Shown here: positions 26,867 through 35,004 of the stretch, in pieces | Layout: every line of letters starts with the position of its first letter | Position numbering within the stretch: the stretch's first letter is position 1 | Origin: Cronobacter turicensis z3032 | GTDB taxonomy: Bacteria > Pseudomonadota > Gammaproteobacteria > Enterobacterales > Enterobacteriaceae | Assembly: GCA_000027065.2 (NCBI GenBank) | Contig: FN543093.2 | Location: forward strand, 3,352,074 to 3,416,073 | Direction: 5' to 3' | DNA: 64,000 bases | The notes under the pieces: generated by a model | Database searches by the model: none | What the model was told of the DNA's origin: nothing | The model's input: the letters and a program-made list of their open reading frames with translations, nothing else | Position numbers and translations under genes: made by a program

Positions 26867-27292
26867 TCATGTTTCCGCTTCGCTGGAGCGCCTTTTCGCG
26901 CCATGTGATGAGCTCGGACACGCTCAGGGAAAAGAGCTCTGACAGCGGCCAGTGAAAAATCACCGCGATATCCGCTATCAGATCGTCCGTCGAAAAATGT
27001 TCCGGGAACGTCAGGCTTCCGAAGTCGGCGACAAAAAACCGACAACCTTCCCGGCGAGCGCCATCAGGTCGGGCAGCTCCAGCGCGATGACTTCCTGCTC
27101 GGTGAGGTTCGGATAGGTCATACGCGGCAGCACCTTAATCAGCGCATCCACTTCACAGGTTGCCAGCGCGGCCAGCCCCACGCCGCGCAGCGTGCCGGCA
27201 TTGGGTTTGATAACGGTAAGGGTGCTGATTTCCTGCTCGCCACGTTTAACCGGGTTTACCAGGGTGACGGTATTTTCATTAGTTTGAGTCAT
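26859..27292 (-). CDS. E': Tail chaperone E+E' fusion by -1 frameshift
   Basis: Tail assembly chaperone made by -1 ribosomal slippage near the end of E. Frame 0 reads GGT TTT TTG at 27032-27040 (reverse strand). Slipping back one base on the T TTT TTG heptamer (27032-27038) gives FVADFGSLTFPE and then the GpE domain, IADIAVIFHWPLSELFSLSV, ending SGNMNE at 26859. The IFHWP and TWREKAL motifs are typical of P2 GpE. A frame running 27045 to 26863 is a third frame and not a gene. Confidence 0.85.
27011..27292 (-). CDS. E: Tail assembly chaperone gpE
   Basis: 93-residue frame-0 product of the E/E' pair, counterpart of lambda gpG, assisting tape-measure folding. The middle resembles P2 gpE (VIKPNAGTLRGVGL, LTEQEVIALELPDLMALAGKV). 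It ends FLSPTSEA just after the slippery heptamer. The start ATG lies 60 bases downstream of the FII stop. Confidence 0.92.
   Translation of the reverse strand: MTQTNENTVTLVNPVKRGEQEISTLTVIKPNAGTLRGVGLAALATCEVDALIKVLPRMTYPNLTEQEVIALELPDLMALAGKVVGFLSPTSEA
27032..27038 (-). promoter_or_regulatory. -1 slippery heptamer TTTTTTG
   Basis: On the minus strand T TTT TTG in the E frame, 10 codons before the E stop (VGFL|SPTSEA region). It is the heptamer used by P2 for E+E'. Confidence 0.85.
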
Positions 27293-27352
27293 GACGTTCT
27301 CGCTTTATGGATAGGTTAAAAGAGCCGGCCAGCAGAGGCTGACCGGGTTACA

Positions 27353-27874
27353 TCAGGCCAGCCCGATATTGCGGCGGTGCTGCTCCAGACGGTCGACGCC
27401 GTTCACCTTCTCCACCATGTTCACGGTGTCGATTTCAACAAGCTCCTTGCCGTTCATGGTGAGCTTGAAATAGGTGCACTGCGTGCTGATTTTGGTTTCA
27501 GTGTCTTCGCCCTGTTTACTTTCGCCGCCGTCGATTTCCTTATGACGGCCACGCATCACCACCTCGACGGCCACCGTTTCGCCGGTGTCGTCACGCTGGT
27601 AGGAGCCGGCAAAGCGCAGGGCTACCGAGTTGGCACCGGCGGCGCCGTACTGCGACCAGATGGACTCATCGGGAAAGCCCCCGAGCGTCCACTCCATCGA
27701 GAGCGCGTCGTCATCGAGACCGAAATCAACCGGGGCGCTGCCGTTCATGCCGGCGCCGCGATAGTTCTCCAGCTTGCGGGTCAGCTTCGGCAGAGTGACC
27801 GACTTCACGACGCCGAGATAGCTCAGGCCGTCGTTAAACAGATTCATGTGTTTGAGCTTGCGCGGAAGTGCCAT
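27353..27874 (-). CDS. FII: Major tail tube protein gpFII
   Basis: 173-residue P2 FII-family protein that polymerises into the inner tail tube. The start MALPRKLKHMNLFNDG and the block VTLPKLTRKLENYRGAGM are characteristic, and the length matches P2 (172). Paired with the sheath gene FI, 13 bases apart. Confidence 0.95.
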   Translation of the reverse strand: MALPRKLKHMNLFNDGLSYLGVVKSVTLPKLTRKLENYRGAGMNGSAPVDFGLDDDALSMEWTLGGFPDESIWSQYGAAGANSVALRFAGSYQRDDTGETVAVEVVMRGRHKEIDGGESKQGEDTETKISTQCTYFKLTMNGKELVEIDTVNMVEKVNGVDRLEQHRRNIGLA

Positions 27875-27887
27875 GTGCTTTTGCTCC

Positions 27888-29075
27888 TTAAGCGTTAGCC
27901 ACTGACGAAATCAGATTCGCCAGGTATTTGTCAGTGATGCGCTGGCGCAGGGTCAGGTTGTCCAGCGGCGGGACCGGCGTGTAGTCGTAGTCAATCATCA
28001 GCTTGCCGGCCTTCAGGGTCTCTTTGTCGTTCGCCGACTCATCCACCCAGCACTGCGCATCGACGATATAGCCAGCGGTTTTCAGCTCGCGGAATTTGGC
28101 GTTAATACCGTCCACGATGTCGCGGATAAGCGTCGGCGTGACCGGTTTATCCATCGCCCACATATGCGCCTCGGCAATGGTGTCGGCGAGTACCTGTGCG
28201 GTGCGGGTGTAGTTCTCAAACAGGAACAGCGGATCGTCTGAACAGCAGCGGTTACCCCAGAAGCGGAAACCGTCTTTGCGGATAAGCGTCGTGACGCCGG
28301 CCTGGTTCAGCAGGTCGGCATCGGTGCCGGGCTCCTGCAAATCCCAGAACACCGAGGCGCTGATGCCGGTCACGCCGTTAACGGCGACGTTGGAGAGGGT
28401 TTTATGCCAGCCCGTTTCCTGGTCGATTCTGGCGCGCAGGCCGAGCGCGCGCGCCGTGGCGAAGGCGGTATCGCTGGCGCTGGTTGTGGTGTTCCAGGCG
28501 ATAAAGTCCGGCCAGATGAGCATCAGCTCGCGCTGACTAAAGTTTTTACGGTAGGCGATAACGTCAGAGACAGTTTTACAGCCCCATGCGCTGACATAGC
28601 CGAACGCGCGCAGCTTCTGACAAATGGAAGCAAGCGCGACCGCCACTTCCAGCTTATCGAAGCCCGGCACGCCGAGAATGCGCGGCTTGACGCCGGTCAC
28701 CGCCTCGGCGGTCAGCAGCGCTTTCATGCCGGTGAGCTGGCCGTTTTCATCCGTGCCGCCGATGATGTTCGAGACGGTCTGTGCAAGCGCCTCCTCGCTG
28801 TCGCCGGTGCCTTCAGCCACGCGCACGACGACGGTGACGGGCTTCGCCTGGTCGGCGATGGCCTGAAGGGCGGCGGCCAGCGTGCCTTTTCTGCCGGCTT
28901 TGGCGATAGCGCTCTGCACGTTGGTGATCAGTACCGGCACGTTAAGGGGAAAGGTGGCGGCGTCGGCATCGCTGGCCGTACAGACCATGCCGATGATTGC
29001 CGTGGAAACAGTGGAAATGACGCGCGTGCCGTCGTTAACTTCGACGACCTGAACGCCGTGATGGTAATCACTCAT
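27888..29075 (-). CDS. FI: Contractile tail sheath protein gpFI
   Basis: 395-residue tail sheath (P2 FI is 396). Family features are the start MSDYHHGVQVVEVNDGTR, the central AWGCKTVSDV and RFWGNRCCSDDP, and the C-terminal LTLRQRITDKYLANL handshake region. First gene of the FI-D late operon. A minus-strand TGT at 29164-29166 with a poor second half-site about 80 bases upstream might be a weak Ogr site. Confidence 0.95.
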   Translation of the reverse strand: MSDYHHGVQVVEVNDGTRVISTVSTAIIGMVCTASDADAATFPLNVPVLITNVQSAIAKAGRKGTLAAALQAIADQAKPVTVVVRVAEGTGDSEEALAQTVSNIIGGTDENGQLTGMKALLTAEAVTGVKPRILGVPGFDKLEVAVALASICQKLRAFGYVSAWGCKTVSDVIAYRKNFSQRELMLIWPDFIAWNTTTSASDTAFATARALGLRARIDQETGWHKTLSNVAVNGVTGISASVFWDLQEPGTDADLLNQAGVTTLIRKDGFRFWGNRCCSDDPLFLFENYTRTAQVLADTIAEAHMWAMDKPVTPTLIRDIVDGINAKFRELKTAGYIVDAQCWVDESANDKETLKAGKLMIDYDYTPVPPLDNLTLRQRITDKYLANLISSVANA

Positions 29076-29192
29076 CCGGGTAACTCCGTGGGGTTAGGGG
29101 TGAGTGTTATTTTCAGGCCCGCCGGGGCGGCGGGCTATTAATGCGGGTTGGGGGATGGCTGGTACAACAATCTTTAAAAGGCAAACGCCTAT

Positions 29193-30363
29193 TTAGTTAC
29201 CTTTCGCTTTTAATATTTTCCCCGCCAAATCAGCCAACACATCTGTTCCATCCATAACAGAAGGGATCTTATCTTCATTGGGTTGGATAGGGCTAAATAT
29301 CAAAGCTTCAAACGCTTTCCATGATTCACTAACTTTATCAGAATGAGTTTTATCTCGTGTTTCGACATAATCGTAGATAAACTCACACAAATTTAATCTA
29401 AGATCTATCTGTACAAGCTGGCTTTTTAGAGATTTAACTTCAACATAAAATAATCTCATAAAGTAGAAAAACAATAACTCAAGACTGATTAACGGAACGT
29501 AAATCAATAACCCTGAAATCGAAACATTTTATTTGACCTGCATAATAGGCGTGTTTGAAAACACTTACCGGAAGCGCTATTAAAAAAACAATAAAAAGCC
29601 ACATTCTGAATTGTGCATAAACCACCTCTTTATTTTTATTTATCCTTAAAGTGGAAAACGCTTTTGCCAATAGCTTAAAATTACCTTCTCGCTTTATATC
29701 CGTTAACCTTTTACCGAGGTCCTCAGCTTGTTCTTTTACCGCCTCAAGATACTCCACACTGCTGGTTGCTGAGTTTATAATCTTTTGTACACTACCCTCT
29801 AATTTTAACTTTTCGTTTTCGACATTTTCTATAAGAATTTTTGCTTCCTGCAAGCGAGGATCACTTAAAAAATCGCGATAAATCTCATATGGCATTATAT
29901 CCTTTATCCATGTAAAAGGCGGGGTAGGAAAATAGACCTCCTCACCCCATATAGCCTCATCTGCTTTATCAAGCCTAGTTAAATTCTCACCGTCCATGTG
30001 AGGTTTATCTAGTGGAAAGAAAGGGCCATTGACAGATAAAGAATATTCCCACATGAATCGCAACAAAATACTAAGATGATACTTAGGATCTGATGCAACT
30101 GTATTTTTATCAAAAATTTGCTCACCAACATGCTTTCTATTAAAAGGTGTCTGATCATCGAGCTGCTTGGGTGTTTGCATAGCTTGCTCAAGATGTTTCC
30201 ATGCTGAAAAATAAACCCAACAAAGAAGCTCATCATCTTTTAAACAATCATGACTAGAGAGGTTATTTTTAACAGCCAAGTATCCTTTGCGGTATTTTTT
30301 ATTTATAATTTCATTACAAGCCGAAAAATCATTTTTCACTGAGTTCGCTGAAAAAGAAAACAT
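29193..30363 (-). pseudogene. Coiled-coil/two-TM cargo protein, frameshifted (copy 1)
   Basis: AT-rich gene in the P2 Z/fun position between G and FI. The first frame (from ATG 30363, preceded by AAGGGGA) gives 294 residues: a soluble start, a helical coiled coil (about 165-225) and one TM (about 254-270), ending at 29479. A second frame supplies a second TM (LISLELLFFYF) and a conserved C-terminus with KSLKSQLVQIDLRLNLCEF. One extra base near AAATGTTTCG (about 29525) separates them; joined, the protein has about 389 residues. The tail is clearly homologous to the protein at 35005-36099. Family not recognised; inner-membrane location likely. It may be a superinfection-exclusion or defence gene. 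Confidence 0.7.
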
Positions 30364-30508
30364 AAATCCCCTTATATGTGAATTATAAATTCATCCCACT
30401 ACATATAAAATTTATCTAAAATTTGAAAAACCATATCATAACTTGTGTGCTTTTAAATTTGAAAGTTCTAACTTTATCCTCGATAGGAAGACGAGCATAG
30501 GCCCGTCT

Positions 30509-31111
30509 TTACGCTGGGAGTTGTGGCCATTGGATATCCGGTGCCCGTGACGTGTCAACTGCCGCAAGCGCTTCCAGATAATCCAGCCAGGCTGTAAAAG
30601 CTGCCTGTTCCTGTTCGTTCAGACGCCCGAGTGTGAGCCGGGAGGGCCACTGCTGCTGGCTGATAATCTCGTTTGCCATGCCACGCAGGCTTGATTTCAT
30701 CGCTTTCGCGTTCTCCACATCAGCAGCGCGGCGGGCATCCTCATTTGTCACCCACGCCTTCCCGTTCCAGACGTCAAAGCGGGTCGCCGGCGCGGCACGC
30801 GTGGTGCCGGCAGGATAATCGCCCGGCAGTGTGATTTTCACCGGCTCCCCTGTCACTGTGCTGTAGACCGTCTCGCCGCGATGATCCGGCAGATACTCCC
30901 ACGCGGATAAATCAGCAGTGCGGCAGATAACCAGCCCTTCCACTGGTTCACCAGGCGCATCGGTACAGGATTTTGCCGGCAGCCCTACACCCTCGGCCAG
31001 ATATTCGCGGCAGGTGGATAAATACTCGCGCGTCGTTTCGTCGTAATTATGGACGGTGATAAAGCCGGCCTGCTCGGCCAGAAGCTGATGATTTAAATTA
31101 ACCTCGGCCAT
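30509..31111 (-). CDS. G: Tail fibre assembly protein gpG
   Basis: 200-residue tail fibre chaperone (Tfa/caudovirales family). The C-terminal Tfa block holds RLTLGRLNEQEQAAFTAWLD and ends DIQWPQLPA, as in many Tfa proteins. Start overlaps the H stop by one base (TAATG). Needed for folding and trimerising gpH. Confidence 0.9.
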   Translation of the reverse strand: MAEVNLNHQLLAEQAGFITVHNYDETTREYLSTCREYLAEGVGLPAKSCTDAPGEPVEGLVICRTADLSAWEYLPDHRGETVYSTVTGEPVKITLPGDYPAGTTRAAPATRFDVWNGKAWVTNEDARRAADVENAKAMKSSLRGMANEIISQQQWPSRLTLGRLNEQEQAAFTAWLDYLEALAAVDTSRAPDIQWPQLPA

Positions 31112-32424
31112 TATGCAGCCCTCACAATGTAGTTAAATGCGATGTTACGTGGACGAGTCTCTGTAGATGTTCGGGCTACTTTAGACATATCAAAAGTAGT
31201 GATATCTGCATTACGGTTTTCTGTGCCCCCTGGCATCCCAAACCCATTAGCTCCTGTTTGCCTGCCATAGGCAAATGCACCTGTAGCTCCAGAAATACAG
31301 CCAGTCTCTGACTGTTGATATCCTCGCGATACAATCGTACCGGTAACATTTTGAAGAGTATCTCCCTGAGCAGATAATAAAGAACGCCCGGTATCTACCC
31401 CTCGCCCGTCATCCCAGCCGCGAATAAACTCCCCGCGAAGATCCGGCAACACGCCGCCGGGATAAATCAGGGCAAGTTTTGGATAACGGGCTTTATCAAA
31501 GGGCGCTCCGTTGTATTTCAGCCAGCCTTCTGGCGGGATGTCTAAAGGCCACGGCACCGGCACCCCGACCGGCAGCGCCGAGCCCTCACCAAGTCCGAGC
31601 CAGGAAAGCACGCCGCTTACTGTCTTCCCGGACAGCGCGGTCAGCGTGTTATCAAGCGGCTGCTTACCGGCCAGCGCCTTTGTCACGTTGGCAGCGAAAT
31701 TCGCATCGTTACCAAGCGCGGCTGCCAGTTCGTTTAAGGTGTCCAGTGCACCCGGCGCATTGGCGACCAGGGCAGCAAGCGCCGTTTTTACAAAGGCAGT
31801 GGTAGCAATCTGCGTGTCATTCACTGTCTGCGCCGGCGTCGGTGCCGTGGGTTTTCCGGTCAGCGCCGGCGAGGCTTTCGGGGCATACTGCGTGTGCGGG
31901 TCGGCGGCCTTCAGGTGCTGCGCCATCAGCTGATCGGCATACTGCCTCACCTCGATAGCTTTATCGTCGGCATATTTACGGGTCGCCAGTACCACAGACG
32001 GATCGATTTTCAGCGCCACGGCATCGGTCGCCGAGACAATCAGCACCAGGCGAATGGTCTGTGTGCGCCCGCTGCCTTCCTGTAACTGCGGCTTGTAGGT
32101 TTCCGGGCAGTTCGCCACGGCTATCAGCACGCCGGCATCGTCATACAGCCCGATTTCACGGATCCAGTAGCCGCCCTCGCTTTCAGGGATGATTTGCTCG
32201 GCGATAATCTGGCTTGTATTCACCGGGTCGACAGACAGCATATTCAGCGGCGCGCGGCGCTTTTCGTTAATCAGCCGGGTCTGCGTCGTATCCGGCACCG
32301 GCAGGCTTCCGCCGCCGTCACCGACGGCGAGCTGCGTCAGGTTAAGTTTCGTGCCCAGCGCGGCCGCATTCGCCAGCCGCGCCGCGCCCTGGTTGGTCAG
32401 AAGAGCAAAATATTTTGCGGTCAT
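31111..32424 (-). CDS. H: Tail fibre protein gpH
   Basis: 437-residue host-recognition fibre. The N-terminal 150 residues are the conserved P2 H attachment domain (MTAKYFALLTNQGAARLANA, GGYWIREIGLYDD). A short repeat shaft (ALTGKPTAPTP type) follows, then a phage tail-collar domain (WPLDIPPEGWLKYNG, LPDLRGEFIRGWDDGRGVD) and a variable tip with RPRNIAFNYIVRA. At 437 residues it is much shorter than P2 gpH (669). DNA for the last ~90 codons is less GC-rich than the rest, suggesting an exchanged tip. Confidence 0.92.
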   Translation of the reverse strand: MTAKYFALLTNQGAARLANAAALGTKLNLTQLAVGDGGGSLPVPDTTQTRLINEKRRAPLNMLSVDPVNTSQIIAEQIIPESEGGYWIREIGLYDDAGVLIAVANCPETYKPQLQEGSGRTQTIRLVLIVSATDAVALKIDPSVVLATRKYADDKAIEVRQYADQLMAQHLKAADPHTQYAPKASPALTGKPTAPTPAQTVNDTQIATTAFVKTALAALVANAPGALDTLNELAAALGNDANFAANVTKALAGKQPLDNTLTALSGKTVSGVLSWLGLGEGSALPVGVPVPWPLDIPPEGWLKYNGAPFDKARYPKLALIYPGGVLPDLRGEFIRGWDDGRGVDTGRSLLSAQGDTLQNVTGTIVSRGYQQSETGCISGATGAFAYGRQTGANGFGMPGGTENRNADITTFDMSKVARTSTETRPRNIAFNYIVRAA

Positions 32425-33032
32425 GCCGTCACTCTCAGGTTATCGATTAAATGAACCGCCGCGCCGGCGCTTAACGTGCCGCCCACGGTGATTTCCTCGG
32501 GTAAATAGGGGTAAACGGTGAGCGTGTCGCCGCTGTAGCTGGCCGCCCCGACAAACGCCGCGCCGTCAGCGCTCAGGCTGATATTGAGCCCGGTCAGATG
32601 CCGGCTTGCGGGTTTGGCATCCGAGATAAGGCGCTCAAGTTCCTGATACATTTCTTCGGTGATACCGTTATCCAGCACGCCCACCACAAGACGAAACGTG
32701 CCGGGCGTCTCGTTGAGTTCCCACCACTCGCGCACGTCAATCAGGTAGCCGAGCGGCTCCACCACGCGACGTAGCGCGCTGATGGTGCCTTTGTGCTTGT
32801 GCACGTAAAACGACGCGGCGATAACGCTGCGTTTTGTGGTCTCACTCCAGCGCTCATCCCAGCGGTCAACCGACAGCGCCCAGGCGAGATAGGGCAGCAG
32901 GTTTACGGGACACGTGGCGGGGTTCCACAGGGTGCGCAGCGGCACCGGCACACGGGTAATTTCCGCGCACGCTTTCGCGGCAGCCACCTCAAGCGGTGAC
33001 GAGCCTACCGGCAGCAGGCGGTTATCACTCAT
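32421..33032 (-). CDS. I: Tail protein gpI
   Basis: 203-residue P2 gpI-family baseplate protein linking wedge and fibre. Features seen are the start SDNRLLPVGSSPLEVAAAKA, LRTLWNPATCPVNLLPYLAWALSVDRWD in two blocks (residues 40-70), and DVREWWE. Overlaps J upstream by 8 bases and H downstream by 4. Confidence 0.93.
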   Translation of the reverse strand: MSDNRLLPVGSSPLEVAAAKACAEITRVPVPLRTLWNPATCPVNLLPYLAWALSVDRWDERWSETTKRSVIAASFYVHKHKGTISALRRVVEPLGYLIDVREWWELNETPGTFRLVVGVLDNGITEEMYQELERLISDAKPASRHLTGLNISLSADGAAFVGAASYSGDTLTVYPYLPEEITVGGTLSAGAAVHLIDNLRVTA

Positions 33033-33933
33033 CAGTACCCCCGACCGTCAGCGAGTAATCGGTGCACAGCGACGCCTGATGCTTGCCGAGCGCGAGGTCG
33101 GCGACCGGGCTTTCCAGCTCAACCCGCTGCACGCCTTCGACATGAATGGCGGCATAAATCGCTGACCGGCGGATATCCCGACCAAGCCGGTGCTGTGTGG
33201 TGATGTAGGTTTTAAGCTTGCTCTCGGCGGCCTGGCGGATCGGCTCCGCTTCCGGGCCGGGATAAAGATAGAGCGTTGCATGAATGGCATACGGCACAAT
33301 CTCGGCGGCCTGCACCGTTACCCGGTCGCCCACCGGGCGCACATCTTCGGCATTGAGCGCGCGGTCAACCACAGCCAGCAGGGCGGTATCAGCCACACCG
33401 TCGTTATCACGCGACAGCACCGTCACGGTAACGCAGGCCGGCGACGGGCTTACCACCGACACATCCGCGACACGCCCGTCGGCGCTACGACCGTGATATT
33501 CATATGCACCGACCGGCCCGGCCACGCTTAACCCCTCAAACGCCTGCTGCGCGCGCAGACGAAAATCGGTGTCGCTTTCCATCTCGGCGGGGGTTGGCGG
33601 GAGCGTGGACGCATCCGCCGGCGTGATGGTCAGGCGGACGGTGTTGAGGTTACCGGCGCTCACGTCCAGATCGCTCCCACTGGCATAGGCGAGCATCACG
33701 GCGCGTGCCGCCTCGTTAACCCGCTGACGCCAGATGATCTCGCGGTAAGCATTTTCCTGAAGCAGCTTCACAATGGGCTCAGACTCCAGCGCCAGCGTGC
33801 GCGCGACAGCGGCCTGCTCCTCCTCGGGATACAGGGAAATCAGCGTCGCCTTTCGCTCGGCAAGAATGGTTTCAAAATCGAGCTCCTCGACCACATCGGG
33901 GGCGGGTAGCTGGCTCAGGTCAATGGTCGGCAT
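33025..33933 (-). CDS. J: Baseplate assembly protein gpJ
   Basis: 302-residue gpJ (baseplate J family, wedge protein). Conserved start MPTIDLSQLPAPDVVEELDF, the WRQRVNEAARAVMLA region and the DLDVSAGNLN block. Length equals P2 J (302). It lies 5 bases after W in the V-W-J-I-H-G operon. Confidence 0.95.
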   Translation of the reverse strand: MPTIDLSQLPAPDVVEELDFETILAERKATLISLYPEEEQAAVARTLALESEPIVKLLQENAYREIIWRQRVNEAARAVMLAYASGSDLDVSAGNLNTVRLTITPADASTLPPTPAEMESDTDFRLRAQQAFEGLSVAGPVGAYEYHGRSADGRVADVSVVSPSPACVTVTVLSRDNDGVADTALLAVVDRALNAEDVRPVGDRVTVQAAEIVPYAIHATLYLYPGPEAEPIRQAAESKLKTYITTQHRLGRDIRRSAIYAAIHVEGVQRVELESPVADLALGKHQASLCTDYSLTVGGTDE

Positions 33934-33938
33934 GGTTA

Positions 33939-34286
33939 TCAGCTCACAGGAATGGTTAAGGAAATATCGCCGCCCGTGTCGGTGCGCTGGCCGCTGATTT
34001 CCACGACCATTTCACCATTAAAGCGGGTTTCAAAAGTCAGCCCGGTCAGGCGTACGCGCGGCTCCCACTTCAGGATCGCCATGTAGCACGCCGACATAAT
34101 TTGCAGGCGCAGCGCCTGGTTTTGTGGCTGGTCAATCAGCATCGACAGCAGCGAGCCGTAATCGCGGCGCATCACGCGCGAGCCGACCGGCGTCGTGAGA
34201 ATGTCGCGGATGCTCTGGCTGATGTGCGCCGCATCGGTGAGTGTCATGCCGGTGTCGCAGCTCATGCCGCTGTAACGTGCCGTCAT
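33939..34286 (-). CDS. W: Baseplate wedge protein gpW
   Basis: 115-residue gp25-like lysozyme-fold wedge protein (P2 W family). Visible are DAAHISQSIRDILTTPVGSR and MRRDYGSLL, followed by a beta-rich C-terminus. Start overlaps the V stop by 4 bases (ATGA). Confidence 0.94.
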   Translation of the reverse strand: MTARYSGMSCDTGMTLTDAAHISQSIRDILTTPVGSRVMRRDYGSLLSMLIDQPQNQALRLQIMSACYMAILKWEPRVRLTGLTFETRFNGEMVVEISGQRTDTGGDISLTIPVS

Positions 34287-34918
34287 TTCGTGCCCTCCGT
34301 CCAGCTTCCGCCGCGCTGAACGCCGCCGTGACTGTGTTCGTCAACCTGCACGCCGTTGGAGGTGAGCGCGCCGCCGCTGTGCTGGATGTTGCCTTTCATC
34401 GTGCCGCCTTTCTGCACCTCAAGGGTGCCGGTGATGAGTTTGTCGGTGCATATCACTTCCGGCGTGTCGAGGGTGATACGCGTGGAGGCGGTGACGGTAA
34501 CGACCGGCACGGTCACGGTTGCGGATTTCGACGCGCTGATGCTGGCCGTCTGAATGCCGGAAACCTGAAGCGCACCGCTTGCGGGCTCGTACTCAATAAC
34601 CGCCCCGTCAGGAAATGCGAGGTGAACGGCGTCAGCGGAGGCCGACGGCGCCGGGTTGTCGTCAGAGAAAATGCCCGGCAGCACAAACGCGGTATCGAGC
34701 TCGCCGCCCACGGCGAGTATAAGCACCTGCTCACCGACCGACGGCGCCCACCAGGTGCGCGAACGCCCGGCGCGGTGGGTAAGCCACTGCAACCAGTCGG
34801 TCACGTTTTTCCCGGTCTGCACGCGACAGCGCCCCGCGTCGGTATCCACCGAGACGATGACGCCGGTGCGGATCATATTTCGCAGCAGGCGCGAGATTTC
34901 ATTGAATTGAGTTTGCAT
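34283..34918 (-). CDS. V: Baseplate spike protein gpV
   Basis: 211-residue membrane-piercing spike. An N-terminal OB-fold (IRTGVIVSVDTDAGRCRVQT, WLQWLTHRAGRSRTWWAPS) is followed by a beta-helix with regular VTV/ITL repeats. At the tip the HSH in VDEHSHGGV is the HxH iron-binding motif of P2 gpV. First gene of its late operon, but now headed by a convergent-free plus-strand cargo gene. Confidence 0.94.
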   Translation of the reverse strand: MQTQFNEISRLLRNMIRTGVIVSVDTDAGRCRVQTGKNVTDWLQWLTHRAGRSRTWWAPSVGEQVLILAVGGELDTAFVLPGIFSDDNPAPSASADAVHLAFPDGAVIEYEPASGALQVSGIQTASISASKSATVTVPVVTVTASTRITLDTPEVICTDKLITGTLEVQKGGTMKGNIQHSGGALTSNGVQVDEHSHGGVQRGGSWTEGTK

Positions 34919-34928
34919 GGCCTTATGA

Positions 34929-34946
34929 TGTGTTCAGGTTGACACA
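34929..34946. promoter_or_regulatory. Ogr-type site TGT-N12-ACA
   Basis: TGTGTTCAGGTTGACACA fits the P2-family late activator site exactly. It lies only 11-28 bases before the V start, too close to act at -55 for V. A +55 start on the plus strand would fall near 34992, just before the cargo ATG at 35005. It may be the old V promoter site moved or reused; inference. Confidence 0.55.
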
Positions 34947-35004
34947 CTTCACAGCAAAAGCCGTTTTATGGTTGATGGCACAACTACACAGAGACAGGAT
35001 ACCT

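Noticed and set aside
26863-27045. 60-codon frame at the E/T junction
   Set aside because: It is the third frame; the -1 frame reached through T TTT TTG gives the GpE domain instead.
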